Notes: generated from the letters alone by a model not told the origin. Counted from the stretch's first letter, positions 18,802 to 27,058 are shown. The stretch is DNA of 55,423 nucleotides from CAYVBE01 sp964448935 (GCA_964448935.1 CAYVBE010000003.1:1-55423); one strand, 5' to 3'. Numbers and translations: made by a program.

Positions 18802-18830
18802 TATATACTGCCGACGCCGACTTTTTGCAA
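18802..18830 (-). promoter_or_regulatory. Promoter candidate for the tssKLM-tagF operon
   Basis: On the minus strand, TTGCAA (18830-18825) and TATATA (18807-18802) are separated by 17 bases. The predicted transcription start is near 18795, leaving a leader of about 48 nucleotides before the first gene at 18747. It lies in the only A+T-rich stretch between the pseudokinase gene and this operon. Confidence 0.55.
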
Positions 18831-18833
18831 GCC

Positions 18834-18866
18834 TATATCCCTCGGCGTTTACTTATTATATCCCTC
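18834..18866. repeat. Direct repeats immediately upstream of the operon promoter
   Basis: The decamer TATATCCCTC occurs at 18834-18843 and again at 18857-18866. They are 23 bases apart start to start (about two helical turns) and sit just upstream of the -35 element on the minus strand. The position and phasing suit an activator-binding site. No regulator gene is seen in the window. Confidence 0.5.
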
Positions 18867-18903
18867 CCACGTACAACTGTGACTTCCCCGCCGGGGCAAC
18901 CCG

Positions 18904-21900
18904 TCACCGCCCGGCGCTCTCGACAGCACTCAGGTCACTGCGCAAGTAGCCGGCATGTTCTCGCAGCGCCTCCCGCAGGCCCCATGCCAGCGACTCTCCC
19001 GTCGGGGAAAGCGCCAGCCGAAGCCCGATGTCCGAGTAATGCGTCGAGACGTCCTGCTGCGACAGGGGCTGGGCCTGGAGAGGGGGCACATCCGGGGAGC
19101 TGAGCGCCGACCCTCCCACCACGTAGTAGCGGCCGGCATCATCGCTCAGAAACTCCGCCACGTTCCCGATCAGATGGCGGAAGGGATCGCCTCGCGGAGC
19201 CTCTACGCTCTCGAACCACAAAACCCCGTCGCTGCCGTCGTAAGCTCCGGCGACGGCGGCGCCCAACTGCTGCCGGAACACGCCTTCGTTCGGCCACCGG
19301 GGCCGGACCATCTCCTCCTGCACGCGGCTTTCCACGTAGCGCCACTGGCGCGCGTAGGTCTCGTCGCGCAGGTTCCAGACCGCCGGGCTGATCTCGGCGT
19401 TCACCAGTTCGGCGGCCTTTCGCCATTCCGCCGGCGTCGGCAGACGGCAGTTCATGACCTCCCCGGCGAACTGCCGCGCACCCTCGGCGTTGATCCAGTG
19501 CATGGGGCAATCGCCCTGCGGGGGCGGCACGTTCAGCCCCTCCGGGTAGTCCGTCGTCCACTCGGGGTCGGGCGTGAGCCATCGGGTCCCCGTCGCGATG
19601 CGCTCCCCGTCCCATTCCCAGCCGCGCGGTCCCCTCGGGCTGCCACGGGGGTCGAGGCGGGGCTTGAGGGCGGGCCATTGGCCGGCAGCCTCGACCGCCG
19701 CTGCGAAAAGGGATACGGAGACCTCCCGCGTGGACAGATAGCCCGGCGGCGCCCCGTCCGGCTCGACGCGCACAAAGGTCAGCTGGTGGTCCGTGCCCGG
19801 CCACGAGTAGGCCACGCGCTCCGGAAAGCCGCTCTCGTCCACCCGCCACGCGCCCCACGCCACCTGCCGCGGACCCGCGGGAGGCGCAACACCGGGCTTC
19901 TCGTCATTCAACAGCGCGTTGACCTCACCCACGAGGCCCGCCACCGGTCCGGCCGCCTTCAGCCCGTCCGGCAGGCCTTCCACCGCCGCCAGGAAGCCCT
20001 CGGCCAGCGGGCGCGCCTTCTCCTCCGCCGGCAGCTCCGTGCCGGTCACGGCCTCCGACAACTCGTAGAGCAGGGCATCGTAGCGCGCCCAGGCCGGCAT
20101 CTGCTCCGCCGTCACGCCGAACTGCTCTCTCAGGTCCAGCGCGGCCTCGATCTCGTCGCGGTCCGACAACTGCTCGAAACCGCGCACCCAGCGGCCCGGC
20201 CGCGCCGCTTCACGCCCGGCCTGCAGCTTCTCGCTGCGGTCGGCGTCGGTCAGCCCGTTGATGAACCTCTGCGCCCTGCCCCGCAGCTCCAGCGCTTGCC
20301 GCAGGTCAGCCAGTCCGCCCGGCCAGGACACCTCGTCCAGCCGGCGCCAGGCCGTCACCACCAGTTCCACCCGGTCGGCGCTCTCGACCAGCCGCACAAG
20401 CTCGGCGGGGGACTCCGAAGCATCCGCCTCCATCAGGGCGTGAACGCGCCCGAGAACAGGCTCCAGCGCCTCGGCAACCCAGTCCCTGGTCAGCACGCCG
20501 TGGGCCCTCCAGCGCGCGGCTGTCTCGGCGATCGTGCTCTGCCCCTCGCCGGGCGACTCGTCGGGCCGGTAGGCGAGGTTCAGCAGGCGTTCCAGGCGGT
20601 CGAAATCGTCAACAAGCTGCCGCAGGTCCTCCTGGAACTGCGCGAACGCATCGGCCTCCTGCCGCAGCGCATCCGTGTTCGTCGGCCTGCCGTCCTGCCA
20701 TTCCAGACCTGCCAGGGCGTCGCGGAACACCGCCCGTCGCCCCTCGGGCAGGGCCTTCCGCAGGCTGTCTTTCCAGCCCGGCCCCGCCGGCAGTTCTGCG
20801 GCCGGGGGAAACATACCCTCGATCTCTTTCAGCGCCTTCTCGATCTCCTCCACCACCGCCCGGAGTTCCACGTAGCGGGTCCTGTCGGCCTCCAGCGTCT
20901 CCGCCGTCACGTCGGCGATGAGCCGGGCTCTGCGGCGGCGCCACTCCGCGTTGACCGCCTCCGAGCCGCCGATCTGCTCCTTGGAGCGGACCGTCTGCAG
21001 CCAGTCGGCCGGCGGCAGAACGGGCGGCACCTCGGCCAGGAAATCGTCCACGCTCTTCGACAGCTCGTCCCGCCTGTTGCGGATCGTGTCCTCGTTCTTC
21101 GCAACGGGCGCCAGCTTTGCGAAGGCGCCGATGTCTTCCCGGAGCCCGGGCAGCTTCTCCTTCAGGTCCCGGGACTCGGCCAGTCCGAGCTGAATCCCGT
21201 CCTCTATCTCCTTCTCGGCCGCATCCAGCTTCTCGTTCCACAGCCGCACGGTCTGCCCCGGGTCCACGCTCAGCCGGAAGTAGTTCGGCGCCTGCGCCAG
21301 CCAGTTCTCCAGGTCTTCCGCCGCCACCGACTCCGCCGGCAACTGCTCCTCGACCGGCCGGAACAGCTCCTTGTCCACCCTCTTCCAGTCCCCTTCCAGG
21401 AATTCCTTCAGGCGCCGTCCGACGGACTCGGCCGCCTCCAGCCTGGCCTTGAGGGCAAGGAGGCCCTCCTGCCGGAACTCAACCTGCGCCGCGGCGTATC
21501 GAGAAAACGCGCCGGCCACCTCGGAATCCGGGCCGGCGGCGATTTCCATCTCCAGCTTTGCCACGTTCTTCCGGCGCAGCACGACCTGCTGGACCAGCGT
21601 CACGTCCTCCTCGAGCGTCTTCAGTTCCTGCGCCACCCCTGCCAGGCTGTCCGCCGCGCCGGCCGCCATGAGCTTGCTCAGATATCTGGCAACCGCCCCG
21701 TCGTCGCCTTCCAGGGCCTTCGCAAGCGTGCTGCCCGCTTCCTGGATCGTGGTCACGTGAGCGTCCGCCTCCTGCAGCCACTCCAGGAAGGGCTGCGCGC
21801 CGGCCGCCTGGGCCTTCCGGGCCTCTTTGCGCAGAAGCGTCAGAAGATGCGGCAGGGAGCCCTGGCCCTCCTGCACGCTCCGGACCCGGCTCTCCAGCGC

Positions 21901-23163
21901 ATCCCATTGCCTGCGGACCTCGCACAGCACCAGCAGCTCGTCCACGGCGGGCCCCAGTTCCGCACAGAGATGCAGCTTCTGCAGGTGTCCTCGCACGGTG
22001 TTGGCCGTCTCCTGCCAGCCCAGCTCTGCGCAGGCGGCGGCAAAGGTCTCCATCTGGGCCGCCGCCGGCCAGGAGGATTTCGCCTGCTGCAGGGCTCCCT
22101 TCACCTCGTCCACGGTCTTCACGGCGGTGGTGTCGGCTTGCGGGCCGGACACGGTGGCCTCCGTGAAATCCACCCCCATCGCGCGCCCCCCCAGGATGGG
22201 CGTGACGACCTTTTCGTCCAGCCAGGGGTCCGCGCCCCAGCGTTCGCCCTGGTAGCGCTCGTAGACCGGCCCGAACCAGGTCCACGTCTCCACCCCATCG
22301 GTGTCCGCCCCGCCGTTCTGCCGTCCATCGCGCAGGACGAACCACGCCCCTGCCCCCGCAAGCGCCAGGACCGCCAGTCCGACAAGCACGTAGCGGAGCG
22401 GGGCTCTCTTCCCCTCCCGCAGGCCGTCGAGGGCCGCCGCCAGGTCATCCAGCGTCTGCAGGTCGGCGGGCAGCGAGGGCTGCAGCAGTTTGTTGCACAG
22501 TTCCAGCCACTCCTCGTGCCGGTCCCCCAGGCGGCGCCATTCGGGGGTTGACTCGACCGGCCACGGGGTGGTGTCCCGCAGTTCACGGTGGAGGACGAGC
22601 TGGTATATCAGCCGTCCGAAGGCGCGCAGGTCGCTCTCCCCGTGCTCGGCGCGTCTGAGTTCGGTATCCGGCAGCGGATCGGTGAGGAAGACGCAGGGGG
22701 CGGCGCCCTTTCCCACCAGCAGGTTGGAGGGTTTCAGGTTGCCGTGCGGACGGTCACCGGCCGCCTTGAGTTCCCGCAGGCCCTCCACCACGGAGTCCAG
22801 CAGGGAGTGGAGGTCCGGCCCGCCCAACCGGATGCGGCCGGTGATCAGGTTCTCGACGGACTGAGGGTAGCGGTCGGTGACGTAGTATGCGCCCTGCCCG
22901 TCCGCAGTGGAACCGTAATCATGGACGGGGGCCCAGCGCCGCGCGCCGGAAGCCACCACCTGCTGCTGCAGCCGTGCGGCCTGCAGCAGCGCCTGAGCCC
23001 TGGAGCGCTGGCCCTCCTCGTCCCAGAAAGCGGCCCCCGGCTCCTGGGCTTTGACCGCAAGTCCGTCCCCAGCCGACCCGTCCTTCGCGCGTGCAGCATA
23101 GACCACGCGGCCACCAACACGGTATAGTTCCCGGGTGGTCTCGTAGTCCCCAAAAACAGGCAT
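18904..23163 (-). CDS. Giant T6SS-associated pseudokinase with transmembrane, helical and FGE-like domains
   Basis: A 1419-residue protein. Residues about 5-240 resemble a Ser/Thr kinase of the PpkA type. Lys38 (LAVK) is present and the catalytic loop reads HGNLKPSN (140-147), so HRD is changed to HGN and the catalytic Asp is lost. The DFG position reads TDPL (Asp162), and the glycine loop is degenerate. A membrane helix spans about 257-280, followed by an Ala/Glu/Arg-rich helical region of about 800 residues. The C-terminal FGE-like domain (about 1100-1419) has IGNVAEF (about 1333) and GGSALSS but no catalytic cysteine pair. From the membrane helix onward it is clearly paralogous to the TagF fusion, sharing segments such as PAELVRLVES/RAELLSLVET and LVVTAWRRL/LVLTAWRRL. 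It ends the accessory operon. Role inferred: a non-catalytic sensor or scaffold for T6SS control across the inner membrane. Confidence 0.8.
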   Translation of the reverse strand: MPVFGDYETTRELYRVGGRVVYAARAKDGSAGDGLAVKAQEPGAAFWDEEGQRSRAQALLQAARLQQQVVASGARRWAPVHDYGSTADGQGAYYVTDRYPQSVENLITGRIRLGGPDLHSLLDSVVEGLRELKAAGDRPHGNLKPSNLLVGKGAAPCVFLTDPLPDTELRRAEHGESDLRAFGRLIYQLVLHRELRDTTPWPVESTPEWRRLGDRHEEWLELCNKLLQPSLPADLQTLDDLAAALDGLREGKRAPLRYVLVGLAVLALAGAGAWFVLRDGRQNGGADTDGVETWTWFGPVYERYQGERWGADPWLDEKVVTPILGGRAMGVDFTEATVSGPQADTTAVKTVDEVKGALQQAKSSWPAAAQMETFAAACAELGWQETANTVRGHLQKLHLCAELGPAVDELLVLCEVRRQWDALESRVRSVQEGQGSLPHLLTLLRKEARKAQAAGAQPFLEWLQEADAHVTTIQEAGSTLAKALEGDDGAVARYLSKLMAAGAADSLAGVAQELKTLEEDVTLVQQVVLRRKNVAKLEMEIAAGPDSEVAGAFSRYAAAQVEFRQEGLLALKARLEAAESVGRRLKEFLEGDWKRVDKELFRPVEEQLPAESVAAEDLENWLAQAPNYFRLSVDPGQTVRLWNEKLDAAEKEIEDGIQLGLAESRDLKEKLPGLREDIGAFAKLAPVAKNEDTIRNRRDELSKSVDDFLAEVPPVLPPADWLQTVRSKEQIGGSEAVNAEWRRRRARLIADVTAETLEADRTRYVELRAVVEEIEKALKEIEGMFPPAAELPAGPGWKDSLRKALPEGRRAVFRDALAGLEWQDGRPTNTDALRQEADAFAQFQEDLRQLVDDFDRLERLLNLAYRPDESPGEGQSTIAETAARWRAHGVLTRDWVAEALEPVLGRVHALMEADASESPAELVRLVESADRVELVVTAWRRLDEVSWPGGLADLRQALELRGRAQRFINGLTDADRSEKLQAGREAARPGRWVRGFEQLSDRDEIEAALDLREQFGVTAEQMPAWARYDALLYELSEAVTGTELPAEEKARPLAEGFLAAVEGLPDGLKAAGPVAGLVGEVNALLNDEKPGVAPPAGPRQVAWGAWRVDESGFPERVAYSWPGTDHQLTFVRVEPDGAPPGYLSTREVSVSLFAAAVEAAGQWPALKPRLDPRGSPRGPRGWEWDGERIATGTRWLTPDPEWTTDYPEGLNVPPPQGDCPMHWINAEGARQFAGEVMNCRLPTPAEWRKAAELVNAEISPAVWNLRDETYARQWRYVESRVQEEMVRPRWPNEGVFRQQLGAAVAGAYDGSDGVLWFESVEAPRGDPFRHLIGNVAEFLSDDAGRYYVVGGSALSSPDVPPLQAQPLSQQDVSTHYSDIGLRLALSPTGESLAWGLREALREHAGYLRSDLSAVESAGR

Positions 23164-23193
23164 TTATCCTCCTCGACTCGCCCGGCAACCGTC

Positions 23194-23748
23194 TCAGTCT
23201 GCGGACGGAGCCATCGTCTTCATCAGTCCGCCCTTGGTAACCAAAACGTGCAGGGCCTTCGGCCAGAAAAGCGACCACCAGGGCCAGGGGCCCTTCAGGA
23301 TCAGGCGCCTGGGGTCCTGCTTGCCGGGACGGTCGGGAAAGCCGGGCAGGTTCGCCACCACGAAGACGTATCGGGCCTGCCGCTGCCTCCAGCGCCGTCT
23401 CACGCGCCTCCACAACTCCCGGCTTTCCCGCCACGGCCGCTGTAGATCGGCGTGGCCCCGGCCGAATGCCATCACGTAGGCATAGCCGAGGTCCGTGGCG
23501 CTCTCATACAGAGGATCGCCCGGAGAGAAGTAGCGGCTCATCGAGTAGTGCGCCCATTTCTGGTATTCCTCCTCGCTCACGCCGACCAGGTGGACCTCCG
23601 TGGAGACCTCGCGGAGGCCGGCGTGCATGCGCGCGTCAATCTGCGGCCCGACGCCGTGGGCCCGCACAAAAGAGCCGCACCCGGTGGCAGCCAGAGCAAA
23701 AAACGCGACCAGCGCCAGGCCACTCTTGCCGATGGAACGGCCGTGCAT
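23194..23748 (-). CDS. Lipoprotein, paralog of the next; TssJ-substitute candidate
   Basis: A 184-residue lipoprotein. A signal peptide (GLALVAFFALAATGC) ends in a lipobox with Cys about residue 24, followed by Gly and not Asp, consistent with outer-membrane sorting. The mature part contains STEVHLVGVSEEEYQKW, YFSPGDPLYESATDLGYAYV and YVFVVANLPGFPDRPGKQDPRR, and ends LVTKGGLMKTMAP. These blocks recur in the neighbour at 23851-24357. No canonical TssJ sequence pattern is present, but a small outer-membrane lipoprotein encoded beside T6SS genes could take its place as the TssM partner; this is inference. Start: ATG 23748 is preceded by GAGAGGT 6 bases upstream; the frame extends to 23811 but without a ribosome-binding site or sense as a signal peptide. 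Confidence 0.75.
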   Translation of the reverse strand: MHGRSIGKSGLALVAFFALAATGCGSFVRAHGVGPQIDARMHAGLREVSTEVHLVGVSEEEYQKWAHYSMSRYFSPGDPLYESATDLGYAYVMAFGRGHADLQRPWRESRELWRRVRRRWRQRQARYVFVVANLPGFPDRPGKQDPRRLILKGPWPWWSLFWPKALHVLVTKGGLMKTMAPSAD

Positions 23749-23780
23749 AACGTTACCTCTCATTCTCTCGCCACAGAACC

Positions 23781-23837
23781 GTCGGAGCGCACGCTCCGAC
23801 TCCTCCGCCATTCAGCCCGGTCTGCCGCCCGGCAGAC
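23781..23837 (-). promoter_or_regulatory. Two hairpins between the lipoprotein genes
   Basis: Inside the 102-base gap, 23781-23800 is a perfect 8-bp palindrome with a 4-base loop (GTCGGAGC/GCTCCGAC). Positions 23820-23837 form a perfect 7-bp stem with a 4-base loop (GTCTGCC/GGCAGAC). No T-run follows either, so RNA processing, stabilisation or partial attenuation between the two lipoprotein genes is more likely than full termination. Confidence 0.45.
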
Positions 23838-23850
23838 GGACGACCCGGCG

Positions 23851-24357
23851 CTACCCGCCCGACGGCGGCGTCGCCCGGATGAGGCCGCCCTTTGTGATCA
23901 GAACGTAGACGGGTTTTCCGGGAATGTCCACGATCATGCGCCTGGGGTCCTGCTCCGCCGGCCGGTCGGCAAACCCGGGCAGGTTTGCCAGCACGAAGAC
24001 GTAATCCGCGCCGCGCTGAGCCCACTTCTCACTCACACGGTCCCACTTCTCCGGGTTATGCACCCACGGATGCTGCACGTCGGGCTGGCCGCGCCCGAAC
24101 TTCATCACGTAGGCATAGCCCAGGTCCGTGGCGCTCTCATACAGGGGGTCCCCCGGAGCGAAGTACTCGCTCACCGAATAGTACGCCCACCTCTGGTGCT
24201 CCTGTTCGGTCACACCCACCAGGTGGACCTCCGTGGAGATGTCGCTGACGGCCTCGTGCAGGCGCACGCCCACCCTGTTGGTGCCGCACCCGGATACCGC
24301 CAGCACGACCAGCGCAAAGAACAACAGCCCCTTCCTCCCGGCCAACCCCCACCTCAT
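23851..24357 (-). CDS. Lipoprotein, paralog of the previous; TssJ-substitute candidate
   Basis: A 168-residue lipoprotein with signal LLFFALVVLAVSGC (lipobox Cys about 24, next residue Gly). The mature chain shares with its neighbour the segments STEVHLVGVTEQEHQRW, YFAPGDPLYESATDLGYAYVM, FGRG, ADYVFVLANLPGFADRP and EQDPRR. A tandem duplication followed by divergence is clear. The predicted location is the outer membrane facing the periplasm. Function is not known from the sequence; the neighbourhood suggests a structural or sensing part of the T6SS envelope complex. Start ATG 24357 has GGGAGG upstream, 24 bases from the stop of the preceding 648-residue gene. Confidence 0.75.
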   Translation of the reverse strand: MRWGLAGRKGLLFFALVVLAVSGCGTNRVGVRLHEAVSDISTEVHLVGVTEQEHQRWAYYSVSEYFAPGDPLYESATDLGYAYVMKFGRGQPDVQHPWVHNPEKWDRVSEKWAQRGADYVFVLANLPGFADRPAEQDPRRMIVDIPGKPVYVLITKGGLIRATPPSGG

Positions 24358-24381
24358 GCTGCGACCTCCCTTTGCTTCCTC

Positions 24382-26328
24382 TCACATATTCTCTTGTTGC
24401 AGGAAACCAGCGATCACGCTGTGTATCTCCCGATTCAACCGCCAGTCCGTCACGATCAGGCTTCGGCTCAGTATGACGGTCTTCCGGAGGGCCTCCAACG
24501 GCCCGTCGAACACCCGATGCACGGCGGCGGGGGGCGCATCGGCAAAGTCGGCACACTCGCTGTCCGGCCCCACGCCGGGAAACATCCGCACGACGGCCGC
24601 CAGCATCTGCCACCACAGTTCCTCCGGAACCATGGCCCACGCGTCCGCCGGCTCCAGCTCCTCCGTGCGCAGGCGGTGAGGCCCCAGCGACCTGCTCCAC
24701 CGCTCGTCCTCGTCGAATATCTGCGCTATACGCTCCGGCAGGGGTGTATCGTCGTATCTCTCGGCCGCCTCGTGGGCCAGGCTCAACGTCTCGTCCAGCG
24801 CCACCGGCAGCGAGGTGCCGCCGTCCACCAGCAGCGTCTGCACGGCCAGCACACCCAGCGAGTAGAGGTCGAAGGGGGTGCTGAAGACGCAGAGCACCTC
24901 GAACGGCACGCCGTCCAGGGGCACGCCCTCGGCCGCGTCCAGGGCCGCCGCCAACGTCTCGTCGAAACGCCGACCCACCGTGCGGAATCGGACCTCTCCC
25001 TGAGCCAGCGCCGCCTCGGCGTGCAACTGGCCGTACAGGTCCACGCGCCGGTCCGCCAGGTTCAGGCGTATCCACAGTAGTTCATTGCCCGCCGGCTCCA
25101 GGCGCTCGTTCGTTACCAGCGTTCCTTCCAACGCGGTCTCGCCGTCGCCGGTCTTCAGGATGCGCCTTATCCGCACGGACCCTCGGCCGGCGGCGCTCCT
25201 TTGCGTGACCGACGGGTGGTAAACCGATCCCGTTCTGCGCCCCACCGTGGTGAAATAGCGGGCGTCGCTTTCCGGCATCTCCACCGTCACCGCCTGCCCC
25301 GGCTCCACCAGAGCCACGCGCGCCGTCCAGAACAAGGGCAATCCGGCAGAGGGCGGCGACATCTCCACGCGGAAGCTGCGGTCGGTAAGGTTCAGCAGGG
25401 GACGCCGCAACCGGCTGACCACGTGCCGAACCGCCTCCAGCGCGTCCACAAGGACCCGCACCTTCAGGTGGAATGTCTCGGCCATCTTGCCGGCCAGGCC
25501 CTGCCGCTCCTGGAACAGGTGCCCCCCGGCCGGCAGCTCATCCCCGGCGAATCCGGCGGCCGCCGGAGGGTTCTGCGCGCCCGGGTCGGCGCCCGCCGCC
25601 GGACGCTCTCCGCCCAGAAGGGCCACGAAATCCCCCAGCGCCAGCGGCGCGTACCGCCGAACCATCACCAGGCCGCCGCCGGGGTTCAGGGGCAGCAGAT
25701 CATCCTGCAGCCCGGTCACCTCGCTAAGCTGCGCCGTGCGTTCGTTCCGGGGCGAGTCCGAGGTCACGGGCACAAACGGGCTCTGCCCGCCCTTTTCGGG
25801 CGCGTAAAGGTATCGGGCCATGCTGCCGCCGTAGCCGGGCAGGCCGGCCTGCTGCAGGGCGCTTTCGTCCCGGCACAGGTTCAGCGCGGCGCCCGATTGG
25901 GACTCGACGGGGCTGAGCGCCTCGCCCGCGGCAAGGTCTATGAACAGCGGAGGCGGGTGCTGCCGCTCCCAGCCCGTCTGGATCACGCTGGAGGGGTCGT
26001 ACTCCCGCAGGGCGTCGAACAACTCGCCCATGCGCTCATCCAGTGCCGCGTTGCACAGCGCCGCCCCGCTCAGACCGGTGCTTTCGGGCAGCCGGTCCAC
26101 GTCCTGAAGCCAGAGTTCGACCCACCGGTGCATGCAGCCGCCCACGTCCAGCACGCACCCCAGCAGCACCCTGGCGTCCAGTGTGTCGCGCAGCAGCACG
26201 AAATGCCCCTGCGAGGGATGGGCCTCCTTCCTGGCCACCACGCATATGGTCAGGGGGCCGGCCGCCTGGTCCCCATGAAGGGGAACGGCCACCCAGTCCT
26301 CCGGAACGTGGGACAGCGCTTCGCTCAT
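24382..26328 (-). CDS. Large T6SS-associated protein with remote kinase-like features
   Basis: A 648-residue soluble protein that I do not recognise as a named family. It has no signal peptide or membrane helix. Two stretches recall a very derived protein kinase: VRVLVDALEAVRHV followed by RRPLLNLTDRSFRVEM (about residues 285-320), in the place of a catalytic loop, and TPFDLYSLGVLAVQTLL (about 490-506), which resembles subdomain IX (DxYSLGV). HRD and DFG are not present, so if the fold is a kinase it is inactive. The N-terminal part contains PLFIDLAAGEALSP and a cysteine-containing region. It is the second gene of the accessory operon, 50 bases after the coiled-coil protein, and is probably a scaffold or regulator that works with the downstream pseudokinase. 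Confidence 0.6.
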   Translation of the reverse strand: MSEALSHVPEDWVAVPLHGDQAAGPLTICVVARKEAHPSQGHFVLLRDTLDARVLLGCVLDVGGCMHRWVELWLQDVDRLPESTGLSGAALCNAALDERMGELFDALREYDPSSVIQTGWERQHPPPLFIDLAAGEALSPVESQSGAALNLCRDESALQQAGLPGYGGSMARYLYAPEKGGQSPFVPVTSDSPRNERTAQLSEVTGLQDDLLPLNPGGGLVMVRRYAPLALGDFVALLGGERPAAGADPGAQNPPAAAGFAGDELPAGGHLFQERQGLAGKMAETFHLKVRVLVDALEAVRHVVSRLRRPLLNLTDRSFRVEMSPPSAGLPLFWTARVALVEPGQAVTVEMPESDARYFTTVGRRTGSVYHPSVTQRSAAGRGSVRIRRILKTGDGETALEGTLVTNERLEPAGNELLWIRLNLADRRVDLYGQLHAEAALAQGEVRFRTVGRRFDETLAAALDAAEGVPLDGVPFEVLCVFSTPFDLYSLGVLAVQTLLVDGGTSLPVALDETLSLAHEAAERYDDTPLPERIAQIFDEDERWSRSLGPHRLRTEELEPADAWAMVPEELWWQMLAAVVRMFPGVGPDSECADFADAPPAAVHRVFDGPLEALRKTVILSRSLIVTDWRLNREIHSVIAGFLQQENM

Positions 26329-26378
26329 TTCCTGTCATCCGGCAACGGTTTGTGATCCGGTCGCTCGTTTGTCGGGCG

Positions 26379-26978
26379 TCAATTCTCGTTCAGAAGCTCG
26401 CAAGCATCGCCCCGCACGAACACCTTCTTGTCCTCCCGCGCGGAGTAATAGCCCACGCCCCAGTTCAGCGCATCGCCGTCCTCCGGCACAGTCCTCAGTT
26501 GCACCCGCAGGTCAAAGGGCTCGGCCCGCCGTCCCACGTATTCCAGGACGGTGGCGCCGACGGATTCCGGCTTAAGCTCCCCGCCGGTGGTCCGGAAATC
26601 GGGCACGCGCACAATCAGCTCGAACACGCCCCGCTCGCCCTCTTCCGGCAGGAAGTGGAAGGTGGTCACGCCGATGCTCCGCTGGGCCATCCACCCCTGC
26701 AGATATTCAAGACCCCGCCGCAGATGCCCGGCAACCGCCTTGGTGGTGCGGCCCTCGGGGAAGTTCTTCTCCACCGAGCAGATGCGCGTGTCCAGCGATC
26801 GTAACTGCTCGGAAAGCCCCTGTTGGTTGGCCCGCACCTTCTCGATTTGCTTCTCCAGCCCGGAGACCTCTGCGGACAGTTTATCGAACTCCCGGCTGGT
26901 CACCGCGCTGCCCACCGCCAGTCCGCCCAGAAGCGCCACGGACAGGCCTGCCACTAAAGTAGCTCGCACATCCTTCAT
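26379..26978 (-). CDS. Single-pass membrane protein with coiled coil, T6SS accessory, unknown function
   Basis: A 199-residue protein with an N-terminal hydrophobic helix (about residues 7-27, LVAGLSVALLGGLAVGSAV). A predicted coiled coil follows (about 30-68, FDKLSAEVSGLEKQIEKV and on). A globular C-terminal domain (about 85-199) contains VTTFHFLPEEGERGVFELIVRV. The topology suggests an inner-membrane protein with the bulk in the periplasm. I recognise no family. It is first in the operon that continues into the kinase-like orphan, lipoproteins and pseudokinase, behind a good promoter at 27059-27087, which argues for a structural or sensing role in the same envelope assembly. Confidence 0.65.
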   Translation of the reverse strand: MKDVRATLVAGLSVALLGGLAVGSAVTSREFDKLSAEVSGLEKQIEKVRANQQGLSEQLRSLDTRICSVEKNFPEGRTTKAVAGHLRRGLEYLQGWMAQRSIGVTTFHFLPEEGERGVFELIVRVPDFRTTGGELKPESVGATVLEYVGRRAEPFDLRVQLRTVPEDGDALNWGVGYYSAREDKKVFVRGDACELLNEN

Positions 26979-27011
26979 AGAACTCCGTTCTCCCGCTCAA
27001 AACACAACGAA

Positions 27012-27027
27012 TGACCTCTTCGGGTCA
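27012..27027. promoter_or_regulatory. Inverted repeat in the accessory-operon leader, possible operator
   Basis: TGACC and GGTCA are separated by 6 bases, between the predicted transcription start (about 27052) and the gene start at 26978. It could be an operator or a small leader hairpin; no matching regulator is encoded in the window. Confidence 0.3.
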
Positions 27028-27058
27028 CGGGTTAGCCTGCTTTTCGCACACGAGCCTA

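Noticed and set aside
18955..22551. 1198-codon plus-strand frame opposite the pseudokinase gene, and similar long frames opposite tssM (13228-16092) and clpV (32664-35849)
   Set aside because: All are antisense to genes with clear domains, are rich in Arg/His/Gly/Pro, and lack start signals.
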